Source of the DNA: Triticum aestivum
Lineage: Eukaryota; Streptophyta; Magnoliopsida; Poales; Poaceae
Assembly: GCF_018294505.1 (NCBI RefSeq)
Contig: NC_057796.1
Coordinates: 268,844,259-268,908,258, forward strand
Length of the DNA: 64,000 nt
Direction: 5' to 3'
The first letter of the stretch is position 1. Each line of letters begins with the position of its first letter. Below, piece by piece: positions 29,588 through 42,319 of the stretch. The translations under genes were made by a program, and so were the position numbers. The notes beneath the pieces are model-generated. The model made no database searches and had not been told where the DNA came from. It saw only the letters and a program-made list of their open reading frames with translations.

Positions 29588-31668
29588 CTAGGTATTGCCA
29601 TCTTTGTCATGCAATCCATAAGTAGCTCTCATAATAGATTCATAAGGTAATTTGATTTTCTTGCTAGGAAAGTGTTCCATGCCTTTCCTTAACGGAAATT
29701 GGAATCTAATATTCCCTTCCTTCATATCAATAATTGCACCAATCGTTCTAAGGAAAGGTCTACCAAGAATAATAGGACACGAAGGATTGCAATCTATATC
29801 AAGAACAATGAAATATACGGGCACATAATTCCTATTTGGAACAATAAGAACATCATTAATTCTTCCCATAGGTTTCTTAATGGTGGAATCCGCAAGGTGC
29901 AAGTTTAAAGAACAATCATCAAATTCACGGAAACCTAGCAAATCACACAAAGTTTTTGGAATCGTGGAAACACTAGCACCCAAATCACACAAAGCATAGA
30001 ATTCATGATCTTTAATTTTAATTTTAATAGTAGGTTCCCACTCATCATAAAGTTTTCTAGGGATAGAAACTTCCAATTCAAGCTTTTCTTCATAAGATTG
30101 CATTAAAGCATCAACGATATGTTTAGTAAAAGCCTTATTTTGATTATAAGCATGAGGAGAATTTAGCATGGATTGCAACAAGGAAATACAATCTATTAAA
30201 GAACAATTATCATAATTAAATTCCTTGAAATCCAAGATAGTGGGTTCATTGCTATCTAAAGTTTTGACCTCTTCCATCCCACTTTTACCAAATTTTGCAT
30301 CAAGATCTAAAAACTCCGAATCATTGGGACGCCTTTTAACTAAAGTTGACTCATCTCCAGTCCCATCATTATCAAGATTCATACTGCAAAACAAAGATTT
30401 AATAGGAGACACATCAATTACTTTTAGATCCTCATCCTTATTATCATGAAAACTAGAAGAACACGCTTTTACAAAGCAATCTTTCTTAGCACGCATCCTA
30501 GCGGTTCTTTCTTTGCACTCATCTATGGAAATTCTCATGGCCTTGAGAGACTCATTGATATCATGCTTAGGTGGAATAGATATAAGTTTCAAAGAATCAA
30601 CATCAATAGAAATTCTATCCATGTTCCTAGCCAACTCATCAATCTTAGGCAATTTTTTTCAAGCAAAGCATTGAAATTCTTTTGAGAAATCATAAATTCT
30701 TTAACACTGGTCTCAAAATCAGAGGGCATCTTATTAAAATTCCCATAAGATTTGTTGTAGGAATTACCATAATTATTAGAGGAATTACTAGGATACACTC
30801 TAGGATTGAAGTTTCCTCTATAAGCGTTGTTACCAAAATTGTTCCTACCAACAAAATCCACATCCATAGGTTCATTATTATTCTCAATCAAAGTAGACAA
30901 AGGTGTATCATTGGGATAAGAAGAAACACTATTATTAGCAAACAATTTCATAAGTTCATCCATCTTTCCACTCAAAACATTAATTTCTTCAATTGCATGC
31001 ACCCTTTTACTAGTAGATCTTTCAGTGCGCCATTGAGAATAATTAACCATAATATTATCTAGGAGTTTAGTAGCTTCTCCTAAAGTGATTTCCATAAAAG
31101 TGCCTCCCGCGGCCGAATCTAAAAGATTTCTAGAAGCAAAATTCAATCCCGCATAAATTTTTTTGTATAATCATCCATAAGTTCAAACCATGTGTAGGGC
31201 AATTACATATCATTAATTTCATCCTCTCCCAAGATTTTGCAACATGTTCATGATCAAGTTGCTTAAAGTTCATAATATCGTTTCTAAGAGAGATGATCTT
31301 AGAGGGAGGAAAATACTTAGAGATAAAAGCATCTTTGCACTTATTCCAAGAATCAATACTATTTTTAGGCAAAGACGAAAACCAAGTTTTAGCACGATCT
31401 CTAAGCGAGAAAGGAAATAGCTTCAATTTGACAATATCATTGTCCACATCTTTCTTCTTTTCCATATCACACAAATCAACAAATCTATTTAGATGGGTAG
31501 CGGCATTTTCACTAGGAAGGCCGGCGAATTGATCTTTCATGACAAGATTCGGCAAAGCAGCACTAATTTCACAAATTCGGCATAGGTAAGAGGAGCAATC
31601 AGAGTGCTAAGAAAATCATTGTTGTTGGTATTCACAAAGTCACACAATTTAGTATTATCTTGAACCAT
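29588..31668 (-). pseudogene. gag: Gypsy gag-protease of the F2 element
   Basis: Translation likely starts at the ATG at 31668 (MVQDNTKLCDF). A frameshift near 31570 leads to the frame at 31555. Its core (THLNRFVDLCDM, then AKTWFSSLPKNSIDSW) fits the Retrotrans_gag family, which builds the virus-like particle. Another shift near 31140 leads to the 185-codon frame 31146-30589, with an Asn/Tyr/Gly-rich spacer in place of a visible zinc knuckle. A third near 30650 leads to the 354-codon frame ending at 29588. That frame carries a retropepsin-like segment with DLGASVSTIP and ILGRPFL. No RT follows. Three frame breaks make it inactive as read. The element is non-autonomous by structure, not just decay, because RT/integrase sequence is absent. 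Confidence 0.8.
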
Positions 31669-31860
31669 TGTGACAAGCAAGCAATCCAACACACAAGCGA
31701 ATAAGAAGCAAGCAAAAAAGAGGCGAACGGAAAGAGAGGGCGAATAAAACGGCAAGGGTGAAGTGGGGGAGAGGAAAACAAGAGGCAAATGGCAAATAAT
31801 GTAATGCGAGGGATAAGAGTTTGTGATGGGTACTTGGTATGCCTTTACTTGTGCGTAGAC

Positions 31861-31878
31861 TCCCCGGTAATGGCGCCA
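31861..31878 (-). promoter_or_regulatory. Second primer-binding-site copy, F2
   Basis: Minus strand reads TGGCGCCATTACCGGGGA, two mismatches to the tRNA-Asp complement, 69 bp inside the first site and with the same following bases. Confidence 0.65.
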
Positions 31879-31929
31879 GAAATGGGTCGTTGATGGGAAA
31901 TCAAATCTTGACTTGAGTTGGTGCACACC

Positions 31930-31947
31930 TCCCCGGCAATGGCGCCA
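31930..31947 (-). promoter_or_regulatory. Primer-binding site, tRNA-Asp type, F2
   Basis: Minus strand reads TGGCGCCATTGCCGGGGA, one mismatch to the plant tRNA-Asp(GUC) complement, 21 bp inside the proposed LTR end. Confidence 0.8.
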
Positions 31948-31968
31948 GAAATCCTTCTTGCTACCTCT

Positions 31969-33540
31969 TGAGCATGCGTTGGTTTTCCCTTGAAGAGGAA
32001 AGGGTGATGCAACAAAGTAGCGTAAGTATTTCCCTCAGTTTTTGAGAATCAAGGTATCAATCCAGTAGGAGGCCACACGCAAGTCCCTCGTACCTACACA
32101 AACAAATAAGAACCTGCAACCAACGTGATAAAGGGTTGTCAATCCCTTCACGGCCACTTGCAAAAGTGAAATATGATAGAGATGATAAGATAATATTTTT
32201 GGTATTTTTATGATAAAGATTAAAAGTTAAGAAAGCAAAATAAACGGTGAAAGAAATAGCTTGTTGACGGGAGATTAATATGATGCAAAATAGACCCGGG
32301 GGCCATAGGTTTCACTAGTGGCTTCTCTCAAGATAGCATAAGTATTACGGTGGGTGAACAAATTACTTTCGAGCAATTGATAGAAAAGTGCATAATTATG
32401 AGAATATCTAGGCATTATCATGTATATAGGCATCACGTCCGTGACAAGTAGACCGACTGCTTCCTACATCTACTACCATTACTCCACACATCGACCGCTA
32501 TCCAGCATGCATCTAGAGTATTAAGTTCATAAGAACAGAGTAACGCATTAGGTAAGATGACATGATGTAGAGGGATAAACTCAAGCAATATGATATAAAC
32601 CCCATCTTTTTATCCTTGATGGCAACAATACAATACGTGTCGTTTCCCCTACTGTCACTGGGATCGAGCACCGCATGATTGAACCCAAAGCTAAGCACTT
32701 CTCCCATGGCAAGAAAGATCAATCTAGTAGGCCAAACCAAACTGATAATTCGAAGAGACTTGCAAAGATAACCGATCATACATAAAAGAATCCAGAGAAG
32801 ATACAAATATTGTTCATAGATAATCTTGATCATAAACCCACAATTCATCGGATCTCGACAAACACACGACAAAAAGAGTTACATCGAATAGATCTCCAAG
32901 GAGATTCGAGGAGAACTTTGTATTGAGATCCAAAGAGAGAGAAGAAGCCATCTAGCTAATAACTATGGACCCGAAGGTCTGTGGTAAACTACTCACACAT
33001 CATCGGAGAGGCTATGGTGTTGATGTAGAAGCCCTCCGTGATCGATTCCCCCTCCGGCGGAGCGCCGGAAAAGGCCCCAAGATGGGATCTCACGGGTACA
33101 GAAGGTTGCGGCGGTGGAATTAGGTCTTCATGGTGCTCCTTGATTGTTTCGGGGTACGTAGGTATATATAGGAGGAAGAAGTAGGTCGGTGGAGCCACGA
33201 GGGGCCACGAGGGTGGAGGGCGTGCCCAGGGGGGTAGGCGCGCCCCCTGCCTCGTGGCCTCCTCGTTGATTGCTTGACGTCCACTACAAGTCCTCTAGAT
33301 CATGTTTGTTCCAAAAATCACGCTCCCGAAGGTTTCATTCCGTTTGGACTCCATTTGATATTCTTTTTCTGCGAAACACTGAAATAGGCAAAAAAAACAA
33401 CAATTTGCACTGGGCCTTGGGTTAATAGGTTAGTCCCAAAAATAATATAGAAGTGTATAATAAAGCCCATTAAACATCGAAAACAGAATCTATAATGGCA
33501 TGGAGCAATCAAAAATTATAGATACGTTGGAGACGTATCA
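31969..33540 (-). mobile_element. F2 Gypsy 5' LTR, complete
   Basis: 1572 bp on the minus strand, TGATACGTCTCC (33540) to ATGCTCA (31969). U3 has GGGCGCGCC-type motifs near 33210-33245 and TATATA near 33162. The 3' end is inferred from the TG...CA rule and its distance to the primer site. The right flank CTATG (33541-33545) is the middle of an Angela-type LTR, so this element inserted in that LTR. The partner flank is lost with the truncated 3' LTR. Related to the Sabrina/WHAM group of Triticeae elements; exact name not certain. Confidence 0.85.
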
Positions 33541-33607
33541 CTATGCTTCTCCTAGATAGATCTTGTGTGATCGTAGGAAATTTATTGAAATACTGCGTTC
33601 CACAACA
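33541..33607 (+). mobile_element. Angela/BARE1-type Copia 5' LTR, last 67 bp
   Basis: Matches the end of the 3' LTR at 47230-47296 (CTCCTAGATAGATCTTG ... TGCGTTCC.CAACA). The rest of this LTR is displaced by the F2 insertion at 33540. Confidence 0.85.
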
Positions 33608-33608
33608 G

Positions 33609-33621
33609 TGGCATCCGAGCC
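33609..33621 (+). promoter_or_regulatory. Copia primer-binding site, initiator tRNA-Met type
   Basis: TGGCATCCGAGCC one base after the LTR; one mismatch to the initiator tRNA-Met complement that starts TGGTATC. Confidence 0.7.
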
Positions 33622-34830
33622 AGGTCTATGCGCAGATGTTATATGCACGAGTAGAAGACAATGAGTTGTGGGCGATAATAGTCATACTGCTAACCAGCAA
33701 TGTCTTACTTTGATTCGGCGGTACTGTTGGATGAAGCGGCCCGGACCGACATTACATGACCGCGTTCATGAGACTGATTCTACCGATGTGCTTCGCACAC
33801 AGGTGGCTAGCGGCTGTCTGTTTCTCCAACTTTAGTTGAATCAAGTTTGACTACGCCCGGTCCTTGTTGAAGGTTAAAACATCACACTTGACAAAAAATC
33901 GTTGTGGTTTTGATGCGTAGGTAAGAACGGTTCTTGCTAGAAGCCCATAGCAGCCACGTATAACTAGCAACAACAAAGTAGAGGACGTCTAACTTGTTTT
34001 TGCAGGGTATGTTGTGATGTGATATGGTCAAGACGTGATGATATATAAATTGTTGTATGAGATGATCATGTTTTGTAACAGTTATCGGCAACTAGCAAGA
34101 GCCATGTGGTTGTCTCTTTATTGTATGAAATGCAATGCTTTACTTTATCACTAAGCGGTAGCGATAGTCGTAGAAGCAATAGTTGGCGAGACGACAATGA
34201 TGCTACGATGGAGATCAAGGTGTCAAGCCGGTGACGATGGTGATCATGATGGTGCTTTGGAGATGGAGATCAAAGGCACAAGATGATGATGGCCATATCA
34301 TATCACTTATTTTGATTGCATGTGATGTTTATCCTTTATGCATCTTATTTTGCTTAGTACGGTGGTAGCATTATAAGATGATCTCTCACTAAATTTCAAG
34401 GTACAAGTGTTCTCCCTGAGTATGCACTGTTGCTACAGTTCATCATGCTGAGACAGCACGTGATGATCGGGTGTGATAATCTCTACGTTCACATACAATG
34501 GGTGCAAGCCAGTTTTGCACACGCAGAATACTCGGGTTAAACTTGACGAGCCTAGCATATGCAGATATGGCCTCGGAACACTGAGACCGAAAGGTCGAAC
34601 ATGCATCATATAGTAGATATGATCAACATAGTGATGTTCACCATTGAAAGCTACTCCATCTCACGTGATGATCAGACATGGTTTAGTTGATATGGATCAC
34701 GTGATCATTTAGATGACTCGAGGGATGTCTATCTAAGTGGGAGTTCTTCAGTAATATGATTAATTGAACTTTAATTTATCATGAACTTAGTACCTGATAG
34801 TATTTTGCATGTTTATGTTGTTGTAGATCA
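33622..34830 (+). other. Copia leader, untranslated
   Basis: 1.2 kb between primer site and gag ATG, usual for Angela/BARE elements. No supported frame. Confidence 0.6.
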
Positions 34831-37251
34831 ATGGCCCGTGCTACCGTTCCCTTGAATTTTAATGCGTTCCTAGAGAAAGCTAGGTTGAAAGATGATGGTA
34901 GCAACTACACGGACTGGGTCCGTAACTTGAGGCTTCTCCTCATTGTTGCACAGAAGAATTACGTCCTCGAAGCACCGCTAGGTGCAAGACCCGCTGCAGG
35001 AGCAACTCCGGATGTTTTGAACGTCTGGCAGAGCAAAGCAGATGACTACTCGATAGTTCAGTGTGCCATGTTTTACGGCTTAGAATCAGGACTTCAACGA
35101 CGTTTTGAACGTCATGGAGCATATGAGATACTCCAGGAGTTGAAGTTAATATTTCAAGCAAATGCCTGAATTGAGAGAGATGAAATCTCCAATAAGTTCT
35201 ATAGCTGCAAGATGGAGGAGAATAGTTCTGTCAGTGAACATATACTCAGAATGTCTGGGTACCACAACCACTTGACTCAACTGGGAGTTAATCTTCCTGA
35301 TGATAGTGTCATTGCCAAAGTTCTTCAATCACTGCCACCAAGCTACAAAAGCTTGGTGATGAACTATAATATGCAAGGGATGGATAAGACAATTCCCGAG
35401 CTCTTCGCAATGCTAAAGGCTGCGGAGGTAGAAATCAAGAAGGAGCATCAAGTGTTGATGGTTAACGAGACCACTAGTTTCAAGAAGAAGGCAAAGGGAA
35501 GAAGGGGAACTTCAAGAAGAACGGCAAGCAAGTTGCTGCTCAAGTGAAGAAGCCCAAGTCTGGACCTAAGCCTGAGACTGAGTGCTTCCACTGCAAAGGG
35601 ACTGATCACTGGAAGCGGAACTGCCCCAAGTATTTGGTGGACAAGAAGGATGGCAAAGTGAAAGGTATATTTGATATACATGTTATTGATGTGTACCTTA
35701 CTAATGCTCGTAGTAGCGCCTGGGTATTTGATACTAGTTTTGTTGCTCATATTTCCAACTCGAAACAGGGGCTACAGATTAAACGAAGATTGGCGAAGGA
35801 CGAGGTGACGATGCGTGTGGGAAATGGTTCCAAAGTCGATGTGATCGCAGTCGGCACGCTACCTCTACATCTACCATCGGGATTAGTTTTAGACCTGAAT
35901 AATTGTTATTTGGTGCCAACGTTGAGCATGAACATTATATCTGAATCTTGTTTGATGCGAGACGGTTATTCATTTAAATCAGAGAATAATGGTTGTTCTA
36001 TTTAGATGAGTAATATCTTTTATGGTCATGCACCCTTGATGAGTGGTCTATTTTTGTTGAATCTCGATTGTAGTGATACACATATTCATAATATTGAAGC
36101 CAAAAGATGCAAGGTTATTAATGATAGTGCAACTTATTTGTGGCACTACCGTTTAGGTCATATTGGTGTAAAGCGCATGAAGAAACTCCATGCTGATGAG
36201 CTTTTGGAATCACTTTATTATGAATCACTTGATGCTTGCGGCCTCATGGGCAAGATGACTAAGACTCCGTTCTCCGGAACAATGGAGCGAGCAACTGACT
36301 TGTTGGAAATAATACATACTGATGTATGCGGTACGATGAGTGTTGAGGCTCGCGATGGGTATCGTTATTTTCTGACCTTCACAGATGATTTGAGAAGATA
36401 TGGGTATATCTACTTAATGAAACATAAGTCTGAAAGATTTGAAAAGTTCAAAGAATTTTAGAGTGAAGTAGAAAATCATCGTAACAAGAAAATAAAGTTT
36501 CTATGATCTGATCATGGAGGTAAATATTTGAGTTATGAGTTTGGTCTTCATTTGAAACAATGCGGAATAGTTTCGCAACTCACGCCGCCTGGAACACCAC
36601 AGCGTAATGGTGTGTCCGAACGTCGTAACCACACTTCATTAGATATGGTGCGATCTATGATGTCTCTTACTGATTTACCGCTATCGTTTTGGGGTTATGC
36701 TTTAGAGACGTCTGCATTCACGTTAAATAGGGCACCATCTAAATCCGTTGAGACGACACCATATGAACTGTGGTTTGGCAAGAAACCCAAGTTGTCATTT
36801 CTTAAAGTTTGGGGCTACGATGCTTATGTGAAAAAGCTTCAACCTGATAAGCTCAAACCCAAATTGGAGAAATGTGTCTTCATAGGATACCCAAAGGAGA
36901 CAGTTGGGTACACCTTCTATCACAAATCCGAAGGCAAGATATTCGTTGCTAAGAATGGATCCTTTCTAGAGAAGGAGTTTCCCTCAAAAGAAGTGTGTGG
37001 GAGGAAAGTAGAACTTGATGAGGTAATTGTACCTTCTCCCGAATCGGAAAGTAGTTCATCACATAAATTAGTTCCAGTAATTCCTACACCAATTAGTGAG
37101 GAAGCTAATGATGATGATCATGAAACTTCTGATCAAGTTACTACCAAACCTCATAGGTCAACCAGAGTAAGATCCGCACCAGAGTGGTATGGTAGTCCTG
37201 CTCTGGAGGTCATGTTACTTGATCATGATGAACCTACGAACTATGAGGAAG
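34831..37251 (+). pseudogene. gag-pol: Angela/BARE1-type Copia polyprotein, 5' part (gag, protease, integrase)
   Basis: Starts MARATVPLNFNAFLEKARL, the conserved Copia gag start. Gag is broken by a stop at 35167. A frameshift near 35540 precedes the zinc knuckle (CX2CX4HX4C, 35583-35624). The protease site reads DTS where D-S/T-G is expected (codons at 35730-35738), so it is probably inactive. A stop follows at 36003. The integrase zinc region (LWHYRLGHIGVKRMKKLH) lacks part of its second Cys pair (DACGLMGK). The integrase core has IHTDVCG and SDHGG, with stops at 36459 and about 36505. The frame ends in the linker before RT at PTNYEE, where the F3 element inserts at 37252. The continuation is at 43985. 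Confidence 0.9.
37247..37251. repeat. Target-site duplication GGAAG, left copy
   Basis: Identical to 43980-43984. Excising 37252-43984 rejoins the Copia polyprotein frame at GAGGAAG|CGATGATG. Confidence 0.95.
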
Positions 37252-38807
37252 TGAAGGTAGCTGGAACTACGTCGGTATTTCCCCGGAGAGGGAGGGATGA
37301 TGTAGCACAGCGAGGGTAGAGTATTTCCCTCAATTATCAAACCAAGGTATCAAACCAATAGGATAACCAAGCAACACAACGTAAACAGCACCTGCACACA
37401 AATAACAACACCTCGCAACCCGACGTGTTACAGGGGTTGTCAATCCCTTTCGGGTAACGGCGCCAGAAATTGGCAAGCGGACGTGAGATAAATTGTAGTA
37501 CATTGATAGATCGAACGCCAAATAAAATAAATAAAGATAAAATGCAGCAAGGTATTTTTGTATTTTTGGTTTAATAGATCTGAATAAAAATGCAAAGGAA
37601 AAGTAGATCGCAAGGCAAATATATGAGAAAGAAGACCCGGGGGCCGTAGGTTTCAGTGGTGGCTTCTCTCGAGAAAAATAGCAAACGGTGGGTAAACAAA
37701 TTACTATTGGGAAATTGATAGAGCTTCAAAAAATTATGATGGTATCCAGGCAATGATCATTACATAGGCATCACGTCCAAGATTAGTAGACCGACTCCTG
37801 CCTGCATCTACTACTATTACTCCACACATCGACCGCTATCCAGCACGCATCTAGTGTATTAAGTTCATGGAAAACAGAGTAATGCAATACGAACGATGAC
37901 ATGATGTAGACAAGATCCGTTTATCTATGTGGCGATAGATATAGATCCCGTCTTTTTATCCTTAGTAGCAACGATACATACGTGTCGTTTCCCCTTGTGT
38001 CACTGGGATCGAGCACCGTAAGATCGAACCCACTACCGGGCAGCTCTTCCCATTGCAAGATAAATAGATCGAGTTGGCCAAACAAAACCCAAATATCGGA
38101 GAAGAAATACGAGGCTATAAGAGATCATGCATATAAGAGATCAAAGAAACTCAAATAACTTTTATGGATATAGAAAGATATGACTGATCATAAACTCAAA
38201 GTTCATCAAATCCCAACAAACACACCGCAAAAGAGTTACATCATATGGATCTCCAACAGACCATTGTATTGAGAATTCAATGAGAGAGAGATAAAGCCAT
38301 CTAGCTACTAACTACGGACCCAAAGGTCTACAAAGGACTACTCACGCATCATCGGAGAGGCACCAATGGAAGTGGTGAACCCCTCTGTGACGGTGTCTAG
38401 ATTGTATCTGGTGGTTCTGGACTCTGCGGGGGCTGGATGAATATTTCGATGCTTGTTCTAGGATTTCTGGAATATTGTGGCATTTATAGAGCAAAGAGGC
38501 GGTCTGGGGGGCACCCGAGGTGGGCACAACCCTCGGGGCACCCCCTAGGTGCAACCAGGGCCCATTGGCTTTCTTCTGGCCCATAAAAAATCATCGTGGA
38601 GTTTCGTGGCATTTGCACTCCGTTTGATATTGATTTCCTGTGATGTAGAAAACATGGAAAGAACAGCAACTGGTACTTGGCACTATGTCAATAGGTTAGT
38701 ACCAAAAAATGATATAAAATGACTATAAAATGATTATAAAACATCCAAGATTGATAATAAAACAGCATGGAACAATCAAAAATTATAGATACGTTGGAGA
38801 CGTATCA
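37252..38807 (-). mobile_element. F3 Gypsy 3' LTR of the nested element
   Basis: 1556 bp on the minus strand, TGATACGTCTCC (38807) to ...GCTACCTTCA (37252). It is 93 bp shorter than its partner at 42331-43979. The partner's (GA)n tract and one arm of the U3 hairpin (here the sequence goes directly GGGCACAACCCTCGGGG near 38522) account for most of that. Confidence 0.9.
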
Positions 38808-41198
38808 GCATCCCCAAGCTTAACTCCTACTCGTCTCGAGTAGGTAAGTGATAAAAATAGAATTTTTGATGTGGAGTGTTGTTCATCAAGTCATATCATA
38901 TTCTGTTCTTTATAGCATGGACATTTGGACATTTATGTGATTCAAAGCAATAGTCTAGTTTTGACATAATAATTTAGATACTCAAGCATATCAACAAGCA
39001 ACCATGTCTTTCAAAATATCAATGCTAAAATAAGTTATCCCTAGCCCATCATGCTCAAACATTGATCCAATCATGAAACACACTCGAATATTAACTACAC
39101 CCAATACTTGAGCACGATCATATTGCCTCCTAGTTGGTTCTTTTATGAGAGAAGATGGGGACTCAAATTTCAAAATAAAAATTGCATGAAGTAAAAGAAA
39201 GGCCCTTCGCAGAAGGAAGTAGGGATTTGTAGAGGTGCCAGAGCTCAAAGCAAAAAAATAGAGATAAAAACGTTTTGCGAGGTGTATCCATACCACCAAT
39301 GAAAACGACTTAGAGTTCCAAACACTTTCCATGCTAGATATGCCATAGGCGGTTCCCAAACAGAAAATAAAGTTTATTCCTTTTTCCACCATTCTTTCAC
39401 TTTCCATGGCTAGCCGTATCCACGGGTGCCCTCCATACCAACACTTTCCAAGGAATTTATTATTTGACAACATAAAGTAAATTCAATTTTTTTGCATTTC
39501 AGGACTGGGCATCCCTAAGACCTTGCCTTACTCTCGTGCAATGACAAGTGAATAAACACTCATGTTGAGAATAGCACATCCAGCATGGAAAATATTAGCC
39601 ACCTATTACCATTCCGCGAGGGAAACAAACACACAAAAGAGAAGTTTATTTTGAAAATTAGAGATGCACATGCAAATTTGCTTAGAACGGCAAAAGAATA
39701 CCGCATATAGGTAGATATAGTGGACTCATGTGGCAAAACTGGTTTAGAGGATTTTGGATGCACAAGTAGAGGTCATACTTGGTGCAAAATGAAGGCTATC
39801 AAAAGATTGGGAAGCGACCAACCAAGAAACGAATAATCTCATAAGCATGCATTAAGCATAATTAACACCGAATAATGCACCACAATTAGGATATAATTTT
39901 CACTGCATGATTATTGACTTTCATGCATGCATAGGGAATCACAAACCTTAACACCAATATTCTTACTAAAGCTCAATTACTCATCAACATAACTCACATA
40001 TCACATCATCATATCTCAAAACTATTACTAAGAATCAAGTTTATTTTGTCCAATGATCTTCATGACATTTTCTTTACCTTATCCTTCTTGGATATCTATC
40101 ACTTTGGGACTAATTTTCATGTGTTGCTTTTCATGAGCTCAAACAAATATAAGTGAAGACCATGAGCATAATTTTTTTTCTTTCTTTCAAAATAATTTAA
40201 GTGAAGCAAGAGAGAATTTTTTCAAAGTTTTACTAACTCTCAAATAAATCTAAGTTAAGCAAGAGAGCATTTCTTAAAAAATAATAAAGCACACCGTGCT
40301 CAAAAAGATATAATTGAAGCACTAGAGCAAGTCCTAGCTCATAAAAGATTTAAGTGAAGCATCGAGAGCAATTCTAACAAGTCATGACATAATTTTGGCT
40401 CTCTCAAATAGGTGTGTCCAGCAAGGATCGATGACTTAAAACACAAAATAAAACAAGCAAAGACACATATATACAAGACGCTCCAAGCAAAACACATATC
40501 ATGTGACGAATAAAATATAGCCTCGAGTATTGATAGTTGTTGGAAGAAAGCAGGGATGCCACTCGGGGGCATCCCCCAGCTTAGTTGGTTGCTCATTCTT
40601 GGATAATAGCTTGGTATGCCGGGGCATCCCCAAGCTTAGGCTCTTACATCCTTCCTTTATCCATCGTAAGATAACCCAAAACTTGAAAACTTCAATCACA
40701 CAAAACTCGACAAAACCTTCGTGAGATCCGTTAGTGTAAGAAAAATTAACCAGTACTATAAGTGATGTATCAAACCAATTCATATTTTGTTTTTGTATTA
40801 TATCTATTGTATTCCAACTTTTCTATGGCAAAAACTCATCAAAGAAAACCATAGATCCATCAAAATAAGCACAAAACAGATCAGTCTGTAGCAATCTGAT
40901 TTGTTCGATACTTCTAGAACTCCAAAAATTCTGAAAATTAGGATAACCTGGATAATTTGTATATTGACTTCTGCAAAAAAAAATTAACATTTTATCACGT
41001 TCTGGTGAATTTTAATAATTATTTTCGTCAGCACAAAGTTTCTGTCTTTTTCAGCAAGACCAAACAACTATCACCCAAGAACATCCCATTGGTTCTACTT
41101 GCCACAAACACTAATTAAAAAAACACAATCATAACAGTAGCATACTTGTGCTAACACACAAGAACAGAAAGAAAAAAGCAAAACTAAATTTTATTCAT

Positions 41199-41247
41199 TG
41201 GGTTGCCTCCCAACAAGCGCTATAGTTTTACGCCCTTAGCTAGGCAT
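41199..41247 (-). promoter_or_regulatory. Conserved post-ORF hairpin segment, F3 copy
   Basis: Plus-strand TTGGGTTGCCTCCCAACAAG followed by CGCTATAG and TAGCTAGGCAT; the same block as in F1 (7375) and F2 (29519). Confidence 0.45.
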
Positions 41248-41723
41248 AATATCTCAACGATGCTCACACAACAGATAATAATGAAAACACAAAGAGAGCA
41301 TCATGAAACATGTGACAAACACATTTAAGTCTAACATACTTTCCATGCATAGGAATTTTATAGGAAAACAAATTATCAAGACAAGAAACATCTAGCATAT
41401 GCAAATGAGAGGAATAAAACATTGACAATCTCAACACAATGAGAGGAAATTTAATAACATGAAAAATTCTACAACCATATTTTCCTCTCTCATAATAATT
41501 ATATGTATGATCATAATAAAATTCAATAATATAACTATCATAAAAAATTCTGTTTATGATCCACATGCATGCAAAGTTGACACTCTTCCAAAATAGTGGG
41601 ATCATCATCAAATAAAGTCAAGACCTCTCCAAACCCACTTTCATCAAACATTTCATAAGATTAAACACTATCCAAATATGTGGGGTTATTTTTAGCTAAA
41701 GTTGACACTCTTCCAAACCCACT

Positions 41724-42092
41724 TTAAATATTATCACAAACATATTCATCATGAGGCTTAAATAAATTTTCAAGATCATAAGAAACATTATCACCCCAAT
41801 CATGATCATTGCAATAAGTAGCGGACATGACAAAACAAGCATCCCCAAGCTTCGGGTTTGCCATATTATTAGCACAATTTACATTAATAGAATTTATAGT
41901 AAAATTATTGCAATCATGCTTTTCATTCAAGGAGCTATCATGAATCACTTCATAAATTTCTTCATCACAATTTTCAGATTCACGATTCTCAAGCAAAACT
42001 TCATAAAGATAATCTAGTGCACTCAACTTAGTAGCAATTGGTTCATCATGATTGGATATTTTAAAAAGATTAGCAAGTGGATGGGGATCCAT
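41724..42092 (-). CDS. F3 element-encoded acidic protein fragment
   Basis: 122 codons starting MDPHPLANLFKISNHDEP. Asp/Asn/Glu/His-rich, with SLNEKHDCNNF and NPKLGDACF matching the style of the F1 frame at 6528-7163 (DEHDCN, HKLGDAMF). The PPT-like motif is embedded in the KLGDA codons in both. It ends early at a TAA; the F1 homologue is longer, so it is probably truncated. No zinc knuckle or protease. Function unknown; gag-position ORF of a non-autonomous element. Confidence 0.45.
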   Translation of the reverse strand: MDPHPLANLFKISNHDEPIATKLSALDYLYEVLLENRESENCDEEIYEVIHDSSLNEKHDCNNFTINSINVNCANNMANPKLGDACFVMSATYCNDHDWGDNVSYDLENLFKPHDEYVCDNI

Positions 42093-42301
42093 ATCAATAG
42101 ATTTTTAGCAAGCGAAGATACAAGCATATAGAAAACACAAGGCAACATAAGCAAACATGAGATCTGACTAGAAAACTGCGGACGAAAAAGAGGGCGAATT
42201 TTTGTGAAGTGGGGGAGAGGAAAACGAGAGGCAAATGGCGAATAATATAAATTGCAAGAAGATGAGATTTGTGATTAGGAACCTGGTTATGTTGAAGATC
42301 C

Positions 42302-42319
42302 TCCCCGGCAAAGGCGCCA
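42302..42319 (-). promoter_or_regulatory. Primer-binding site, tRNA-Asp type, F3
   Basis: Minus strand reads TGGCGCCTTTGCCGGGGA, one mismatch to the plant tRNA-Asp complement, 11 bp inside the 5' LTR. Only one copy seen. Confidence 0.75.

Larger units (their letters stand above)
26774..31968 (-). mobile_element. F2 internal region, gag-protease only
   Basis: 5.2 kb between F2 LTRs on the minus strand. It contains, in element order, two tRNA-Asp primer sites, a gag-protease region with frameshifts (31668-29588), the conserved hairpin segment (29519-29570), and about 2.8 kb of non-coding sequence homologous to F1. No RT, RNase H or integrase frame. PPT-like AAGCTTGGGGATGC variants occur at 26774, about 28858 and about 28911. 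Confidence 0.85.

Noticed and set aside
38991..39473. 160-codon minus-strand frame in the F3 internal region
   Set aside because: No gag, protease or other motif and not conserved in the matching F1/F2 regions by eye.
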